This document shows, piece after piece, positions 15,293 to 24,699 of a DNA stretch of 64,000 nt. Source of the DNA: JBECKS01 sp964557005. Its GTDB lineage: Bacteria > Pseudomonadota > Gammaproteobacteria > Pseudomonadales > JBECKS01. Positions within the stretch are counted from its first letter, which is position 1. Each line of letters starts with the position of its first letter. The stretch lies in the NCBI GenBank assembly GCA_964557005.1, contig CAZKYI010000001.1, positions 1 through 64,000 on the forward strand. Reading direction: 5' to 3'. The position numbers and the translations under genes were made by a program. Below the pieces are notes generated by a model, which worked only from the letters and a program-made list of their open reading frames with translations, did no database searches and was not told the DNA's origin.

Positions 15293-18127
15293 TTAGCGTT
15301 TGGCAAGTACCTGCTTTAAAAAACGACCCGTATGGGAAGCTTTATTTTTACTGATTGATTCAGGTGTGCCGGTCGCAATAATCTCGCCACCACCACTGCC
15401 GCCTTCAGGCCCCATATCAATAATCCAGTCCGCTGTTTTGATGACATCGAGATTGTGCTCAATAATAACGACGGTATTTCCTGCATCACGTAATTGATGC
15501 AGAACAGTCAGTAATTGGTCTATATCCTGAAAATGCAGGCCTGTGGTAGGTTCATCAAGTATATACAGCGTCTTACCCGTATCTCTTTTGCTCAGTTCGC
15601 GTGAAAGCTTGACCCGTTGTGCTTCTCCGCCTGACAGGGTAATCGCACTTTGTCCAAGCTTGATATAAGACAGGCCAACATCGAGCAAGGTTTGAAGTTT
15701 CCTTGCCAGTGCCGGAATGGCATCGAAAAATTGGTGCGCATCTTCTACTGTCATTTCCAGAACTTCGTGAATATTCTTGCCTTTGTAACGAATCTCAAGC
15801 GTTTCACGGTTATAGCGTTTTCCGTGGCAAACATCACAGGTAACGTAGATGTCTGCCAAAAAGTGCATTTCTACTTTGGTGACACCGTCACCCTGACAAG
15901 CCTCGCAGCGACCGCCTTTCACGTTAAAACTGAAACGGCCGGGCTGGTATCCTCTTGAGCGGGCTTCCTGAGTGCCTGAAAATAAATCGCGAATGCCTGT
16001 GAATAGCCCTGTGTAAGTTGCGGGGTTGGAACGCGGTGTTCTGCCAATCGGGCTTTGATCAATATCAACTACTTTATCCAGATGCTCAAAACCATCGATA
16101 CGTTTGTGTTCCTGAATATCGTGGCTGCTTGCATGGTTCAGTTTTTTCGCCGCCGCTGGAAATAATGTGCCATTGATGAGCGTTGATTTTCCTGAGCCGG
16201 AAACGCCAGTGATACACGTCAGCAAGCCCAGTGGAATATCGACATCCACGTTTTTCAGGTTGTTACCTTTTGCGCCAAGAATTTTAAGCACTTTATCGGC
16301 TTGATAAGCATGACGCTGTTGGGGAATGGCGATAGATTTTTTGCCTGAAAGATAAAGCCCCGTAATGGAATGTTTGCTTTTTTTGATTTGGTCTACGCTG
16401 CCTTGGGCGACAATAGTGCCGCCATGTACTCCAGCGCCCGGGCCAATATCGACAATATAATCGGCTGCTTCAATCGCTTCTTCGTCATGTTCCACTACAA
16501 TGACCGTGTTACCCAAATCCCTCAAGCGTATCAATGTATCCAGCAAGCGCTGGTTATCTCTTTGGTGTAAGCCGATGGAAGGTTCATCAAGAATATACAT
16601 CACACCCACAAGCCCTGCGCCAATTTGGCTGGCTAATCGAATGCGTTGCGCTTCGCCACCAGAGAGCGTGTCGGCAGTTCTGTCGAGGCTGAGATAATCC
16701 AGACCAACATTTACAAGAAAATTCAGGCGATCACGTATTTCCTTGAGAATTTTTTCTGCAATCTCACCGCGTTTACCGGGTAGATGCAGCGCATTCATGT
16801 ATGTGCTGCATTCACTGACAGACATTCTGGTAATGGAAGGCAGATTTTGATTTTCTATGAAGACGCTGCGTGCTTCTTTTTTAAGACGACTCCCTTCACA
16901 CGCAGGGCAGCGGGAAATGTTCAGATATTTTGATAATTCTTCTCGCACAGCCAGAGATTCGGTTTCTTTAAAGCGTCGTTCAAGATTGGGAATGACCCCT
17001 TCAAAACGATGTTTTCTTTCGTACAGAACACCCTTGTCGTTGCTGTAGCTGAATGCGATAACTTCGTTCTTGCTGCCTTGTAAAATAATCGCCTGATGTT
17101 TTTTGGAAAGTTTTTTAAACGGTATTTCAATGTCAAAGCCGTAATGTGTGGCTAATGATTTCAACATGTGAAAGTAGTAGACATTCCTTCTGTCCCAGCC
17201 ACGAATTGCACCTTCTGCCAGACTGAGTTCATCTGAAATAACAATTTTGTCAATGTCGAAAAATTGAGTGACACCAAGGCCATCGCAACTTTCACATGCG
17301 CCAGCCGGATTGTTGAAGGAAAATAATCTGGGTTCCAGCTCACTTAAACTGTGTCCACATTTTGGGCAGGCAAAGCGTGTCGAGAAAATCATTTCCCTGA
17401 AAGCTTCTGGTTCTTCCATGCTGGCAAGGCAGAGTGTTCCGCCAGTCAGTTCTATCGCTGTTTCAATCGATTCAGCTAGCCTGATTCGAATGTCGTCCCG
17501 AATCTTGAAGCGATCAATCACCACATCAATGCGATGTTTTTTGTTTTTATCCAGTTTGGGTGCATCGTCCAAATCACAAATAATGCCGTCTATTCTTGCG
17601 CGAATAAAACCTTGTGTTTTGAGCTGATTCAAGATGTGCAGATGCTCGCCTTTTTTATCCTGAATAACAGGCGCAAGCACCATGACTTTTTCGCTTTCAG
17701 GCAAGCCGAGAATTTGATCAACAATCTGGCTGACCGTTTGTGCTTCCAGAGAAATGTTGTGTTCAGGGCAGCGCGGTTGGCCTGCACGCGCAAACAATAA
17801 ACGCAGGTAGTCGTAAATTTCGGTAATGGTGCCGACGGTTGAACGCGGGTTGTGGGAAGTCGATTTTTGCTCAATGGAAATCGCAGGCGAAAGCCCTTCG
17901 ATATGATCAACATCCGGTTTTTCCATGAGTGACAAAAACTGTCTGGCATAGGTGGAAAGTGATTCCACATATCGGCGTTGCCCTTCTGCATAGAGTGTAT
18001 CGAAAGCCAGCGAAGATTTTCCTGAACCCGACAAGCCTGTGATGACGATGAATTTGTCTCTGGGTAAATCCAGATTGATGTTTTTCAGGTTATGCGTGCG
18101 TGCTCCACGAACAGATATTTGCTTCAT
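15293..18127 (-). CDS. uvrA: UvrABC system protein A
   Basis: The 944-residue nucleotide excision repair damage-recognition ATPase carries two ABC modules. Walker A motifs are GLSGSGKSS (31-39) and GVSGSGKST (about 640). ABC signatures LSGGEAQRIRLAS and LSGGEAQRVKLSREL and zinc-binding CxxC clusters are present, including CEACQGDGV and CDVCHGKR. The protein loads UvrB on damaged DNA. It is divergent from the MFS gene and ssb, an arrangement known from pseudomonads. No LexA-type CTGT-N8-ACAG box was seen in the 144-base divergent region. Confidence 0.98.
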   Translation of the reverse strand: MKQISVRGARTHNLKNINLDLPRDKFIVITGLSGSGKSSLAFDTLYAEGQRRYVESLSTYARQFLSLMEKPDVDHIEGLSPAISIEQKSTSHNPRSTVGTITEIYDYLRLLFARAGQPRCPEHNISLEAQTVSQIVDQILGLPESEKVMVLAPVIQDKKGEHLHILNQLKTQGFIRARIDGIICDLDDAPKLDKNKKHRIDVVIDRFKIRDDIRIRLAESIETAIELTGGTLCLASMEEPEAFREMIFSTRFACPKCGHSLSELEPRLFSFNNPAGACESCDGLGVTQFFDIDKIVISDELSLAEGAIRGWDRRNVYYFHMLKSLATHYGFDIEIPFKKLSKKHQAIILQGSKNEVIAFSYSNDKGVLYERKHRFEGVIPNLERRFKETESLAVREELSKYLNISRCPACEGSRLKKEARSVFIENQNLPSITRMSVSECSTYMNALHLPGKRGEIAEKILKEIRDRLNFLVNVGLDYLSLDRTADTLSGGEAQRIRLASQIGAGLVGVMYILDEPSIGLHQRDNQRLLDTLIRLRDLGNTVIVVEHDEEAIEAADYIVDIGPGAGVHGGTIVAQGSVDQIKKSKHSITGLYLSGKKSIAIPQQRHAYQADKVLKILGAKGNNLKNVDVDIPLGLLTCITGVSGSGKSTLINGTLFPAAAKKLNHASSHDIQEHKRIDGFEHLDKVVDIDQSPIGRTPRSNPATYTGLFTGIRDLFSGTQEARSRGYQPGRFSFNVKGGRCEACQGDGVTKVEMHFLADIYVTCDVCHGKRYNRETLEIRYKGKNIHEVLEMTVEDAHQFFDAIPALARKLQTLLDVGLSYIKLGQSAITLSGGEAQRVKLSRELSKRDTGKTLYILDEPTTGLHFQDIDQLLTVLHQLRDAGNTVVIIEHNLDVIKTADWIIDMGPEGGSGGGEIIATGTPESISKNKASHTGRFLKQVLAKR

Positions 18128-18202
18128 ACGTTTCTATGGCAGTGCAAATGAAAGGGCAGGCAGTATAGGTATTCTATAAATCGATTGCCACAGCACGCCT
18201 GC

Positions 18203-18231
18203 TTGGGGGTATAGGCAAATTTTGCTAGAAT
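18203..18231 (+). promoter_or_regulatory. Candidate promoter of the MFS gene (perhaps also ssb)
   Basis: TTGGGG (18203-18208) and TAGAAT (18226-18231) are spaced by 17 bases, 41 bases upstream of the MFS start. The assignment is by consensus and position only. Confidence 0.4.
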
Positions 18232-18271
18232 CGCCGCCTTCGTTTTCGCCCTCACGAGTTAAAAAGAAAAA

Positions 18272-19462
18272 ATGCAAAATCTGGAAATCAAAAATGCGGT
18301 TTCTGTTGCGGTGATTTTCTTTTGTCGCATGATGGGGCTGTTTATGGTCTTGCCTGTGCTGGGGATTTACGGGCTTGAACTGGAAGGCGCAACGCCTTTG
18401 CTGCTGGGTCTGGCAGTGGGTGCTTATGGTATTACGCAGGCAGGCTTGCAGATTCCCTTTGCCATTCTTTCTGATGTGTTTGGCAGAAAACGCATCATGC
18501 TGATGGGCTTATCCCTGTTTTTACTCGGTTCTGTGCTGGCGATTTTTGCAGATACGATTTGGCTGCTGATTGTCAGTCGATTGTTACAAGGTTCGGGTGC
18601 CATCGCTGCAGTGAGTATGGCTTATCTGGCAGATAACAGTCGCGAACAGACCAGAGCGAGAGTGATGGCTCTGGTTGGTATCGCGATTGGTGCTTCTTTT
18701 GTTGCGGCGATTATTTCGGGGCCATTGATTGCATCGGGAAGTGGTTTGCAAGGTGTGTTTATTTTTTCTGCAATACTGGCCAGTGTGGCTTTACTGATTT
18801 GCTGGTTTTTTGTCAGCGATACAGCCCGTCGTCCTTTTAAAGAATCCTGGCTTTCATTCAAGGCACTTGATGCGGGTGAAGTCTTGCGTGAATTTTCAGC
18901 CGTGCTGAAACTGAAAGGCGTAATCTTTTTTTCGCTGGCAGTGTTCTCCTTGCATGCGGTGATGACATCGAGCTTTATTGTGATACCGGTATTGTTGGAA
19001 ACGTATTTTGAACTGAACAGGGAGTTGCATTGGAAATTTTTTCTGGGTGTATTTCTGGTATCGGTTATTTTGATGGGGCCTTTTGCCCGACCCAGTTCGG
19101 ATACCAAAAAACTCAAATCCATTTTTAACGGTTGCGTGGTTATTTTATTTTTAACCTTGCTGGGTTTGGGAACATTCTCTGCACATTCGTTTTACATCTT
19201 TATCGCCTTGCTGGTTATTTTTTTTACCGCATTTAATTTATTGGAAGCCATGCTGCCTTCTTTATTGAGTATTGTGGTTGATGAACATGCGCGAGCCAGA
19301 GCCATGGGTGTGTATTCCAGTTTTCAGTTCTCGGGTGCATTTGCAGGCGGCTTGCTTGCTGGCATTGTGATGCAGACATTTACCTTGTTGCAGGTATTTC
19401 TGGTCAGTGCTCTGCTGGTTCTGGTGGTGTCGATTCTGCTGACACTTACGAAGCGATATTAA
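18272..19462 (+). CDS. Major facilitator superfamily transporter (YajR-like)
   Basis: The 396-residue integral membrane protein has about 12 hydrophobic helices. The loop 2-3 motif of the superfamily is visible as SDVFGRKRIMLMG at about residues 67-79. The N-terminal part (IFFCRMMGLFMVLPVLGIYG) resembles YajR and related drug/H+ antiporters, but the C-terminal soluble YAM domain of E. coli YajR is absent. Substrate is unknown. The gene lies between uvrA and ssb as in pseudomonads. Confidence 0.85.
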   Translation: MQNLEIKNAVSVAVIFFCRMMGLFMVLPVLGIYGLELEGATPLLLGLAVGAYGITQAGLQIPFAILSDVFGRKRIMLMGLSLFLLGSVLAIFADTIWLLIVSRLLQGSGAIAAVSMAYLADNSREQTRARVMALVGIAIGASFVAAIISGPLIASGSGLQGVFIFSAILASVALLICWFFVSDTARRPFKESWLSFKALDAGEVLREFSAVLKLKGVIFFSLAVFSLHAVMTSSFIVIPVLLETYFELNRELHWKFFLGVFLVSVILMGPFARPSSDTKKLKSIFNGCVVILFLTLLGLGTFSAHSFYIFIALLVIFFTAFNLLEAMLPSLLSIVVDEHARARAMGVYSSFQFSGAFAGGLLAGIVMQTFTLLQVFLVSALLVLVVSILLTLTKRY

Positions 19463-19547
19463 ATGTGTAGCCCGCATTGTTGAGCCTTGAACGCATGTGC
19501 TAAAGTCCCGTCAGTTTTGAATACGCTTATATTTATTGGAGAACAAC

Positions 19548-19997
19548 ATGGCAAGAGGCGTGAATAAAGTAATCCTGATTGGAAATCTGGGTAATGATCC
19601 TGAAACCAAATTTATGCCCAGCGGTGGCGCAGTGACGAATGTTTCTCTTGCCACAAGCCGAAGCTGGAAGGATAAAAACGGCCAGCAGCAAGAACATACC
19701 GAATGGCACCGAGTGGTCTTTTTCAGTCGGCTGGCGGAGATTGCAGGGGAATATCTCAAGAAAGGTTCGAAGGTCTATGTCGAAGGCTCATTGCGTACAA
19801 ACAAATGGCAGGATAAAGACGGCAATGACCGTTACACCACAGAAATTATCGCGAATGAATTGCAGATGCTCGATTCGCGAGGGGATGCTGGTGGTGCGTC
19901 ATTCTCATCCAATCAAGGTGGTGGGCAGTCTTCGGCTTCACCTGTTACCCAGGTTGAAAACATGGATAACAGTTACGACGATGATATTCCTTTTTAA
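19548..19997 (+). CDS. ssb: Single-stranded DNA-binding protein
   Basis: The 149-residue protein has an N-terminal OB fold (MARGVNKVILIGNLGNDPET, WHRVVFFSRLAEIAGEYLKK), a Gly/Ser/Gln-rich linker, and the acidic tip YDDDIPF that recruits repair and replication partners. The ATG at 19548 is preferred because GGAG at 19538-19541 is its ribosome site; an in-frame TTG at 19536 would overlap that site. A terminator follows at 20065. Confidence 0.97.
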   Translation: MARGVNKVILIGNLGNDPETKFMPSGGAVTNVSLATSRSWKDKNGQQQEHTEWHRVVFFSRLAEIAGEYLKKGSKVYVEGSLRTNKWQDKDGNDRYTTEIIANELQMLDSRGDAGGASFSSNQGGGQSSASPVTQVENMDNSYDDDIPF

Positions 19998-20064
19998 AAT
20001 GTGGACTGCCTGATTCAAATAGCGTCGGCTATTCATAAATTTTGCACATTGTGTACCTAAACTA

Positions 20065-20100
20065 GAGCCTCACTTGCCTGTCAACTGAGGCTCATTTTTT
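20065..20100 (+). terminator. Rho-independent terminator after ssb
   Basis: A perfect 8-bp stem GAGCCTCA/TGAGGCTC (20065-20072 with 20086-20093) with a 13-base loop is followed by A and six T residues. It lies only seven bases before the gspN ATG, so it could also attenuate read-through into the gsp genes. Confidence 0.8.
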
Positions 20101-20107
20101 ATTTACG

Positions 20108-20869
20108 ATGCTTAAAGTTCGCTCCTATCTTGTTATCGCGTTACTGGTCTATCTGCTTACGGTGCTGAGCGGCTTACCTGCTTCATTTGTGTTGAATTCG
20201 GTTACCAAGCAAACAGGTGAGCAATTTGTGTTGCAATCCAGTTCCGGCACAGTCTGGAAAGGCTCGGCCTCTGGCCTCAGTTCGGGCATACCTGTAACCG
20301 TGAATTGGGATTGGCATGTCTGGAAACTGCTGCTGTTGAAATTCAGTGCAGATGTTCATGTGAAATCAGAGGTGCTGGAAGCAAAATCCTTACTGACTTT
20401 GGGAATGAATTCCATCGAGATAGAAGGATTCAGCGGTTTGTTAAAAGCCGATGCTCTGAGTGCTGTGTTAGCCAATAAAGGTGTGAAGGTTCGAATCGAG
20501 AACGATATTTATATCCAGAATGTCGGCATCAAACGCAAGCGTGCTCAATTCGTGCAGTCATCTGGCAAAGCGGAATGGCAGGGAGGTTGGGTTTATGCAG
20601 CGGGATTGCCAGAAGGTAAAATGAAATTGCCTGCGATGGTGGTGAAGTTGTCACACTTGAATAGCGGGTTATTACTTGCTGCGAGTGAGCAGCAAAATCC
20701 TGATACTTTGGTAGAGATTGAACTTTCCCATGAGGGTATTGCACATTTAAAACTTCGTGAAAGAGTTGATCAATTTGTTGAACTGCCTGAAGCCATAAAA
20801 TCAGGTGATGCGAACAACGTCATGTTTGAAATCAAGCGACAGATTTTTAATACGCAGGGGCGTTTATAG
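20108..20869 (+). CDS. gspN: Type II secretion system protein N
   Basis: The 253-residue inner-membrane protein has one N-terminal membrane segment (about residues 6-24) and a periplasmic beta-rich part. SSSGTVWKGSASGL at residues 44-57 matches the GspN pattern in which a WxG segment follows the membrane anchor. GspN is an accessory T2SS component that is not universal. Its stop codon overlaps the gspC GTG start by one base (TAGTG), which argues for coupled translation. Confidence 0.8.
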   Translation: MLKVRSYLVIALLVYLLTVLSGLPASFVLNSVTKQTGEQFVLQSSSGTVWKGSASGLSSGIPVTVNWDWHVWKLLLLKFSADVHVKSEVLEAKSLLTLGMNSIEIEGFSGLLKADALSAVLANKGVKVRIENDIYIQNVGIKRKRAQFVQSSGKAEWQGGWVYAAGLPEGKMKLPAMVVKLSHLNSGLLLAASEQQNPDTLVEIELSHEGIAHLKLRERVDQFVELPEAIKSGDANNVMFEIKRQIFNTQGRL

Positions 20870-21843
20870 TGGATATTCAACGCTTCACACCACAGATTGA
20901 TTTGGCCTTGAATGTGTTTGTATTTTTGCTTGTGCTGGGTGTGTCGTATCAGTCGGCACAGTTAACTTTGTCTGCACTTACAGATTTACCTTCAGGTTCG
21001 GGAGGAAGTGTGCAGAGTCACAGTGCAAACACGGTTAAACCAATGACAGACATACAAGCGATACTCAATCAGCATTTGTTCGGTGAAGCAGGGCAAGTCA
21101 AGGTGGTGGTAGAAGAGAAGCCTGTTGAAACGATTGATGCGCCAGAAACTTCCTTGAGTCTGGTGTTGCAAGGGGTTTCTGTGGGTAAAAAGGCCGAAAC
21201 TTCCAGTGCGATTATTTCTGCGACGAAAAGTGCTTCCGGTGAAATTTACTGGATTGGGGATTCTGTATCGGGGCAGGCAATTTTGTCTGCTGTCTATGAT
21301 GACAGGGTTGTCATCAAGCAGAATGGCAGGCTTGAGACCTTGCGTTTTGCTGATGAATTTCAGTCAAGCGGCATGAGTGTGAGTGATAGTACGATGCCTC
21401 TGGCGAGTTCAAGCGCAACAGGCACACCAAGCCATTCTGATATGCTCAGAAGCTATCGCTCAAGAAAACAAGAGAGTGATGACAGAATGAACACCATCAA
21501 CAATGCCTTGAATGATGTTTATCGAGGAGAATTCCAGAACTATGATAATTTGATGGATCAATTTGGTTCTGATATGGAAAGAGAAATTGAATCTGCCTTA
21601 CGCACTTCCGGTTTGGAAGAAACCAGTGACGGCATGCAGTTGGGAAGTGGTGCACAGCAAAACTGGATGAATCAGGTTGGTTTGAAATATGGAGATATCG
21701 TTAAATCGGTGAATGGTTATTCTGTTCTGACTTTAAAGAGTGATCGTACAGCGCTGGATTCGGTGATTAAAAGCTGCCTTGCGCGGATAGAAGTATTGCG
21801 AGGTGCGAATACTTTTGTGGTGACTTACCCTTTCTGTAAATAA
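20869..21843 (+). CDS. gspC: Type II secretion system protein C
   Basis: The 324-residue bitopic protein starts with GTG. It has an N-terminal membrane helix (about 10-32), a periplasmic HR domain with QAILNQHLFGEAG (about 63-75) and LSLVLQGVSVGKKAETSSAI (about 96-115), and a C-terminal PDZ-like domain with VGLKYGDIVKSVNGYSV. GspC links the inner-membrane platform to the secretin GspD and helps choose substrates. It overlaps gspN by one base and precedes gspD. Confidence 0.85.
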   Translation: MDIQRFTPQIDLALNVFVFLLVLGVSYQSAQLTLSALTDLPSGSGGSVQSHSANTVKPMTDIQAILNQHLFGEAGQVKVVVEEKPVETIDAPETSLSLVLQGVSVGKKAETSSAIISATKSASGEIYWIGDSVSGQAILSAVYDDRVVIKQNGRLETLRFADEFQSSGMSVSDSTMPLASSSATGTPSHSDMLRSYRSRKQESDDRMNTINNALNDVYRGEFQNYDNLMDQFGSDMEREIESALRTSGLEETSDGMQLGSGAQQNWMNQVGLKYGDIVKSVNGYSVLTLKSDRTALDSVIKSCLARIEVLRGANTFVVTYPFCK

Positions 21844-21853
21844 ATAGATTGTG

Positions 21854-23935
21854 ATGCAAATGACTATGTTAAAGCGTTTAAAGAAAATAATAATTTCGGG
21901 ATTGGCTGGTATGATTTTTCTCAATGCCACGCCTGTATTTGCACAGGATGATGAGCAAACCTGGAAAATCAATCTCAAGGAAGCCGAGCTTCGTGCTTTC
22001 ATCACTCAGGTGGCAGATATTACTGAAAAAAGTTTTGTGATTGATCCTCGTGTTAAGGGGAAGGTGACGGTGATTTCCCATTCTTCCTTATCCAAAGATG
22101 AGGTCTATGAGTTATTTTTGTCTGTATTGAATATTCATAATTTTACGGCGGTACCTGGCACAGATGGTCTGGTTAAAATTATTCCAAGCAATGCGGCGAT
22201 TAAAGACACCATCAGGACGGATATAAAAAGTCAGATTAAAGGAGAAGAACTGGTGACACGGGTGATTCCTGTGAGAAATAGCTCTGCCAATGAGTTGATT
22301 CCGGTATTAAGACCGATGGTGGCACAGCATGGGCATCTCGCTGCGGTTCCGTCTGCGAATGCCATTATTATTTCTGATCACGGAGCCAATATTGAAAAAA
22401 TCCTGCTCATCATTGCACAGATTGATGGCGCAGAAAGTGAAGAGATTGAGGTTGTTCAGCTTAAGCAAGCCTGGGTTACGGACATTGTGACGCTGCTTGA
22501 AAGTCTGACACCGGTAGAAACGGGGAGTGCCAATAAAAAAGCACCGAAAAGTTCCGATGGCAGCAGAGTGACGGTGGTTGCAGATGAAAGAACCAACCGT
22601 TTGATTCTTAAAGGTGAAAAATCCGCTCGTGCCCGTGTACGGGTTCTGGTCGAAAAACTCGATACCCCCTCAGGCGGAACCGCAGGAAGTACGCAGGTTA
22701 TTTATTTGAAATTTGCTGATGCGGTGAAAGTTGCCGAAATTCTTACCAGCCTGGTGAGTAAAACCGAGTCGGCTTCGGCGACTTCACGTACCAGAGGCTC
22801 CTCAAGGCCGCAACAATCTGCGGAAGATTTGACCAAGCTGCCTACTTATATACAGGCCGATGCCAGTCTTAATGCTTTGGTGATAAAAGCAGACCCTGCC
22901 AGCATGGAAGAGATTGTTGATATTGTTCGCCAACTGGATGTGCGAAGAGCGCAGGTGCTTATCGAAGCGGCGATTATTGAAATTAAAGGCGATGCAAGTC
23001 AGGCGCTCGGTGTGCAGTGGGGCTTTGGCGATGGCAGCGGTGAGGTACCGATTGGAGGCGTGTCGTTCAGCACTTTTGGAAATAGCCTGAATAATTTAGG
23101 CGCGGCAGCAGCTGGAGCTTCAACACCGGCGTTAAACGACGGTTTAAGTGTGCTTGGCGGTAAGATGAACTCCAAAGGCGATATAAGCTTTGGTGCATTC
23201 CTGCAAGCAGTGTCGGCTACCACTAACACCAATATTCTTTCTACGCCCAGCATTGTTACGCTCGACAATGAAGAAGCTGAAATCATCGTGGGTCAGGAAA
23301 TTCCCATAACAACAGGGTCAACAACGTCAACGGGCGGTGGATTGGATAATCTTTTTACCACCACCGAACGTAAGGATGTTGGTTTGACTTTGAAGGTCAT
23401 TCCGCAAATTAACGACGGGGATACCATCAGGCTGGAAATCAGTCAGCAAACTTCTGATATTGCTGCATCGGGAATCAATGCTGCGGCAGGCACCGACATC
23501 ATTACCACCAAGCGTTCGATTAAAACGGTGATATTGGCCGAGAATCGTGAATATGTGGTGTTGGGTGGCTTGGTTGAAGAAGGGGATTCGGAAGAGGTGA
23601 GTAAAGTACCTTTGCTGGGCGATATGCCACTGATTGGTTCTTTATTTCGCAGTAAAAAGGTTTCCAGAAAAAAGACCAATTTAATGGTGTTTCTCAAGCC
23701 GACCATTATTAGAGATGTCGATAATGCGCGCGAAGTGAGTCTGGGCAAGTACGCCAAGGTAAGAGAGCTTCAACTTGAGATTGATAAAAGGAATGGCAGA
23801 ATTTCCCTGTACCGCAAGGAAGTGCTTCCAGAGCACCTCCATGAGCTTTGGGAGGAAGGCTTTGGGCTAACCAATAAGGGAAAGCAAACTCAAAAGGCCG
23901 AGATACCTCCAGTTTTGGAAGCCATTACTGAATAG
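21854..23935 (+). CDS. gspD: Type II secretion system secretin
   Basis: This is the outer-membrane pore of the T2SS, about 690 residues. It has a signal peptide ending FLNATPVFA, domains N0 (WKINLKEAELRAFITQVADI) and N1 to N3, and the secretin core with VPLLGDMPLIGSLFRSKKV. No clear ribosome site decides the start: GTG at 21851 and ATGs at 21854, 21860 and 21866 are in frame, and the last would give a compact signal peptide. The rest of the gsp operon (E to M) is not in the window. The 3' end overlaps the convergent downstream gene by 11 bases. Confidence 0.93.
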   Translation: MQMTMLKRLKKIIISGLAGMIFLNATPVFAQDDEQTWKINLKEAELRAFITQVADITEKSFVIDPRVKGKVTVISHSSLSKDEVYELFLSVLNIHNFTAVPGTDGLVKIIPSNAAIKDTIRTDIKSQIKGEELVTRVIPVRNSSANELIPVLRPMVAQHGHLAAVPSANAIIISDHGANIEKILLIIAQIDGAESEEIEVVQLKQAWVTDIVTLLESLTPVETGSANKKAPKSSDGSRVTVVADERTNRLILKGEKSARARVRVLVEKLDTPSGGTAGSTQVIYLKFADAVKVAEILTSLVSKTESASATSRTRGSSRPQQSAEDLTKLPTYIQADASLNALVIKADPASMEEIVDIVRQLDVRRAQVLIEAAIIEIKGDASQALGVQWGFGDGSGEVPIGGVSFSTFGNSLNNLGAAAAGASTPALNDGLSVLGGKMNSKGDISFGAFLQAVSATTNTNILSTPSIVTLDNEEAEIIVGQEIPITTGSTTSTGGGLDNLFTTTERKDVGLTLKVIPQINDGDTIRLEISQQTSDIAASGINAAAGTDIITTKRSIKTVILAENREYVVLGGLVEEGDSEEVSKVPLLGDMPLIGSLFRSKKVSRKKTNLMVFLKPTIIRDVDNAREVSLGKYAKVRELQLEIDKRNGRISLYRKEVLPEHLHELWEEGFGLTNKGKQTQKAEIPPVLEAITE

Positions 23936-24482
23936 GAACTTTTGCTGTATCTTTCTTCACTACCTGGAAAAACCCCAGACTTAACAAGATAACGGCAATG
24001 CCCTGGGCTAAAAGAAAGTCTCTGGTGACAAAAATCAGCTGAGCTTGCCCTGTTTGAAACTCTTCCAAAGTACCGATATAGAGTGCTCGTTGCAGCATCG
24101 CAAGCATGGTCAGGCCGATGAGGGACAGAATGCCTGCCAGAAGAAAAAGCAGTTGTTTGTGCTGCTTTGAATCAACAAGCCAGCCCGCAAGTTTGAAACC
24201 GGCAATGAATGTCAGGTTAAGCAAAGCCATGATAATCGCAAGCCAGGTAGCACCGACCACAGCCCTTCCTTCACCAAAGAAAAAAGTCTGGGCATCGAAA
24301 AGATAATTCCATTCCCAATCAGGGAAGCGAATCATAAAAAACAGAATGACTGGTGAAAGAATAACGGTTTGCAAGATAAATGCCTTGGCGAACAGTGTTT
24401 GGTGATCAATGCCTTTTCTGGCTGCAACATAGACGATGCCTGATCCGAGCAAAAAACTGATGGGTGCGTCAACGGTAATCAT
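23925..24482 (-). CDS. Predicted inner-membrane protein of unknown function
   Basis: The 185-residue protein has about five hydrophobic helices (starting ISFLLGSGIVYVAA, then FILQTVILSPVILFFMI) and a charged C-terminus (VVKKDTAKVPIQ). I do not recognise the family. The ATG at 24482 is chosen because AAGGAAG lies six bases upstream; a longer frame from 24569 has a poor start. It converges on gspD with an 11-base overlap and is divergent from the FadL-like gene, so it may share a regulatory region with it. Confidence 0.6.
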   Translation of the reverse strand: MITVDAPISFLLGSGIVYVAARKGIDHQTLFAKAFILQTVILSPVILFFMIRFPDWEWNYLFDAQTFFFGEGRAVVGATWLAIIMALLNLTFIAGFKLAGWLVDSKQHKQLLFLLAGILSLIGLTMLAMLQRALYIGTLEEFQTGQAQLIFVTRDFLLAQGIAVILLSLGFFQVVKKDTAKVPIQ

Positions 24483-24699
24483 TTTGTCTTCCTTTGGTGA
24501 GATGAAATGCCACGAATGCCAGCAATAGTAAAACCCCAAAATAAAAATTGATAGCCTGCAATAGCTCACATAGAATAAGCCGTTTCCGTGAAACGCGAAG
24601 CCCTCTGAAAGGATTAAAGAATGGTTTTGTTCAGGGAAGGGCTGGGGCTCTCAAGCCAGGCAATAAAAACTATAAAGAATGCGGCACTTAGAGGTAATT

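Noticed and set aside
18128..18271. Possible SOS (LexA) box between uvrA and the MFS gene
   Set aside because: No CTGT-N8-ACAG-like palindrome could be found; the CTGT/ACAG pieces present are not in the right spacing.
24483..24569. N-terminal extension of the membrane protein gene to 24569
   Set aside because: The internal ATG at 24482 has a strong AAGGAAG ribosome site, while the extension has none and gives an extra odd hydrophobic segment.
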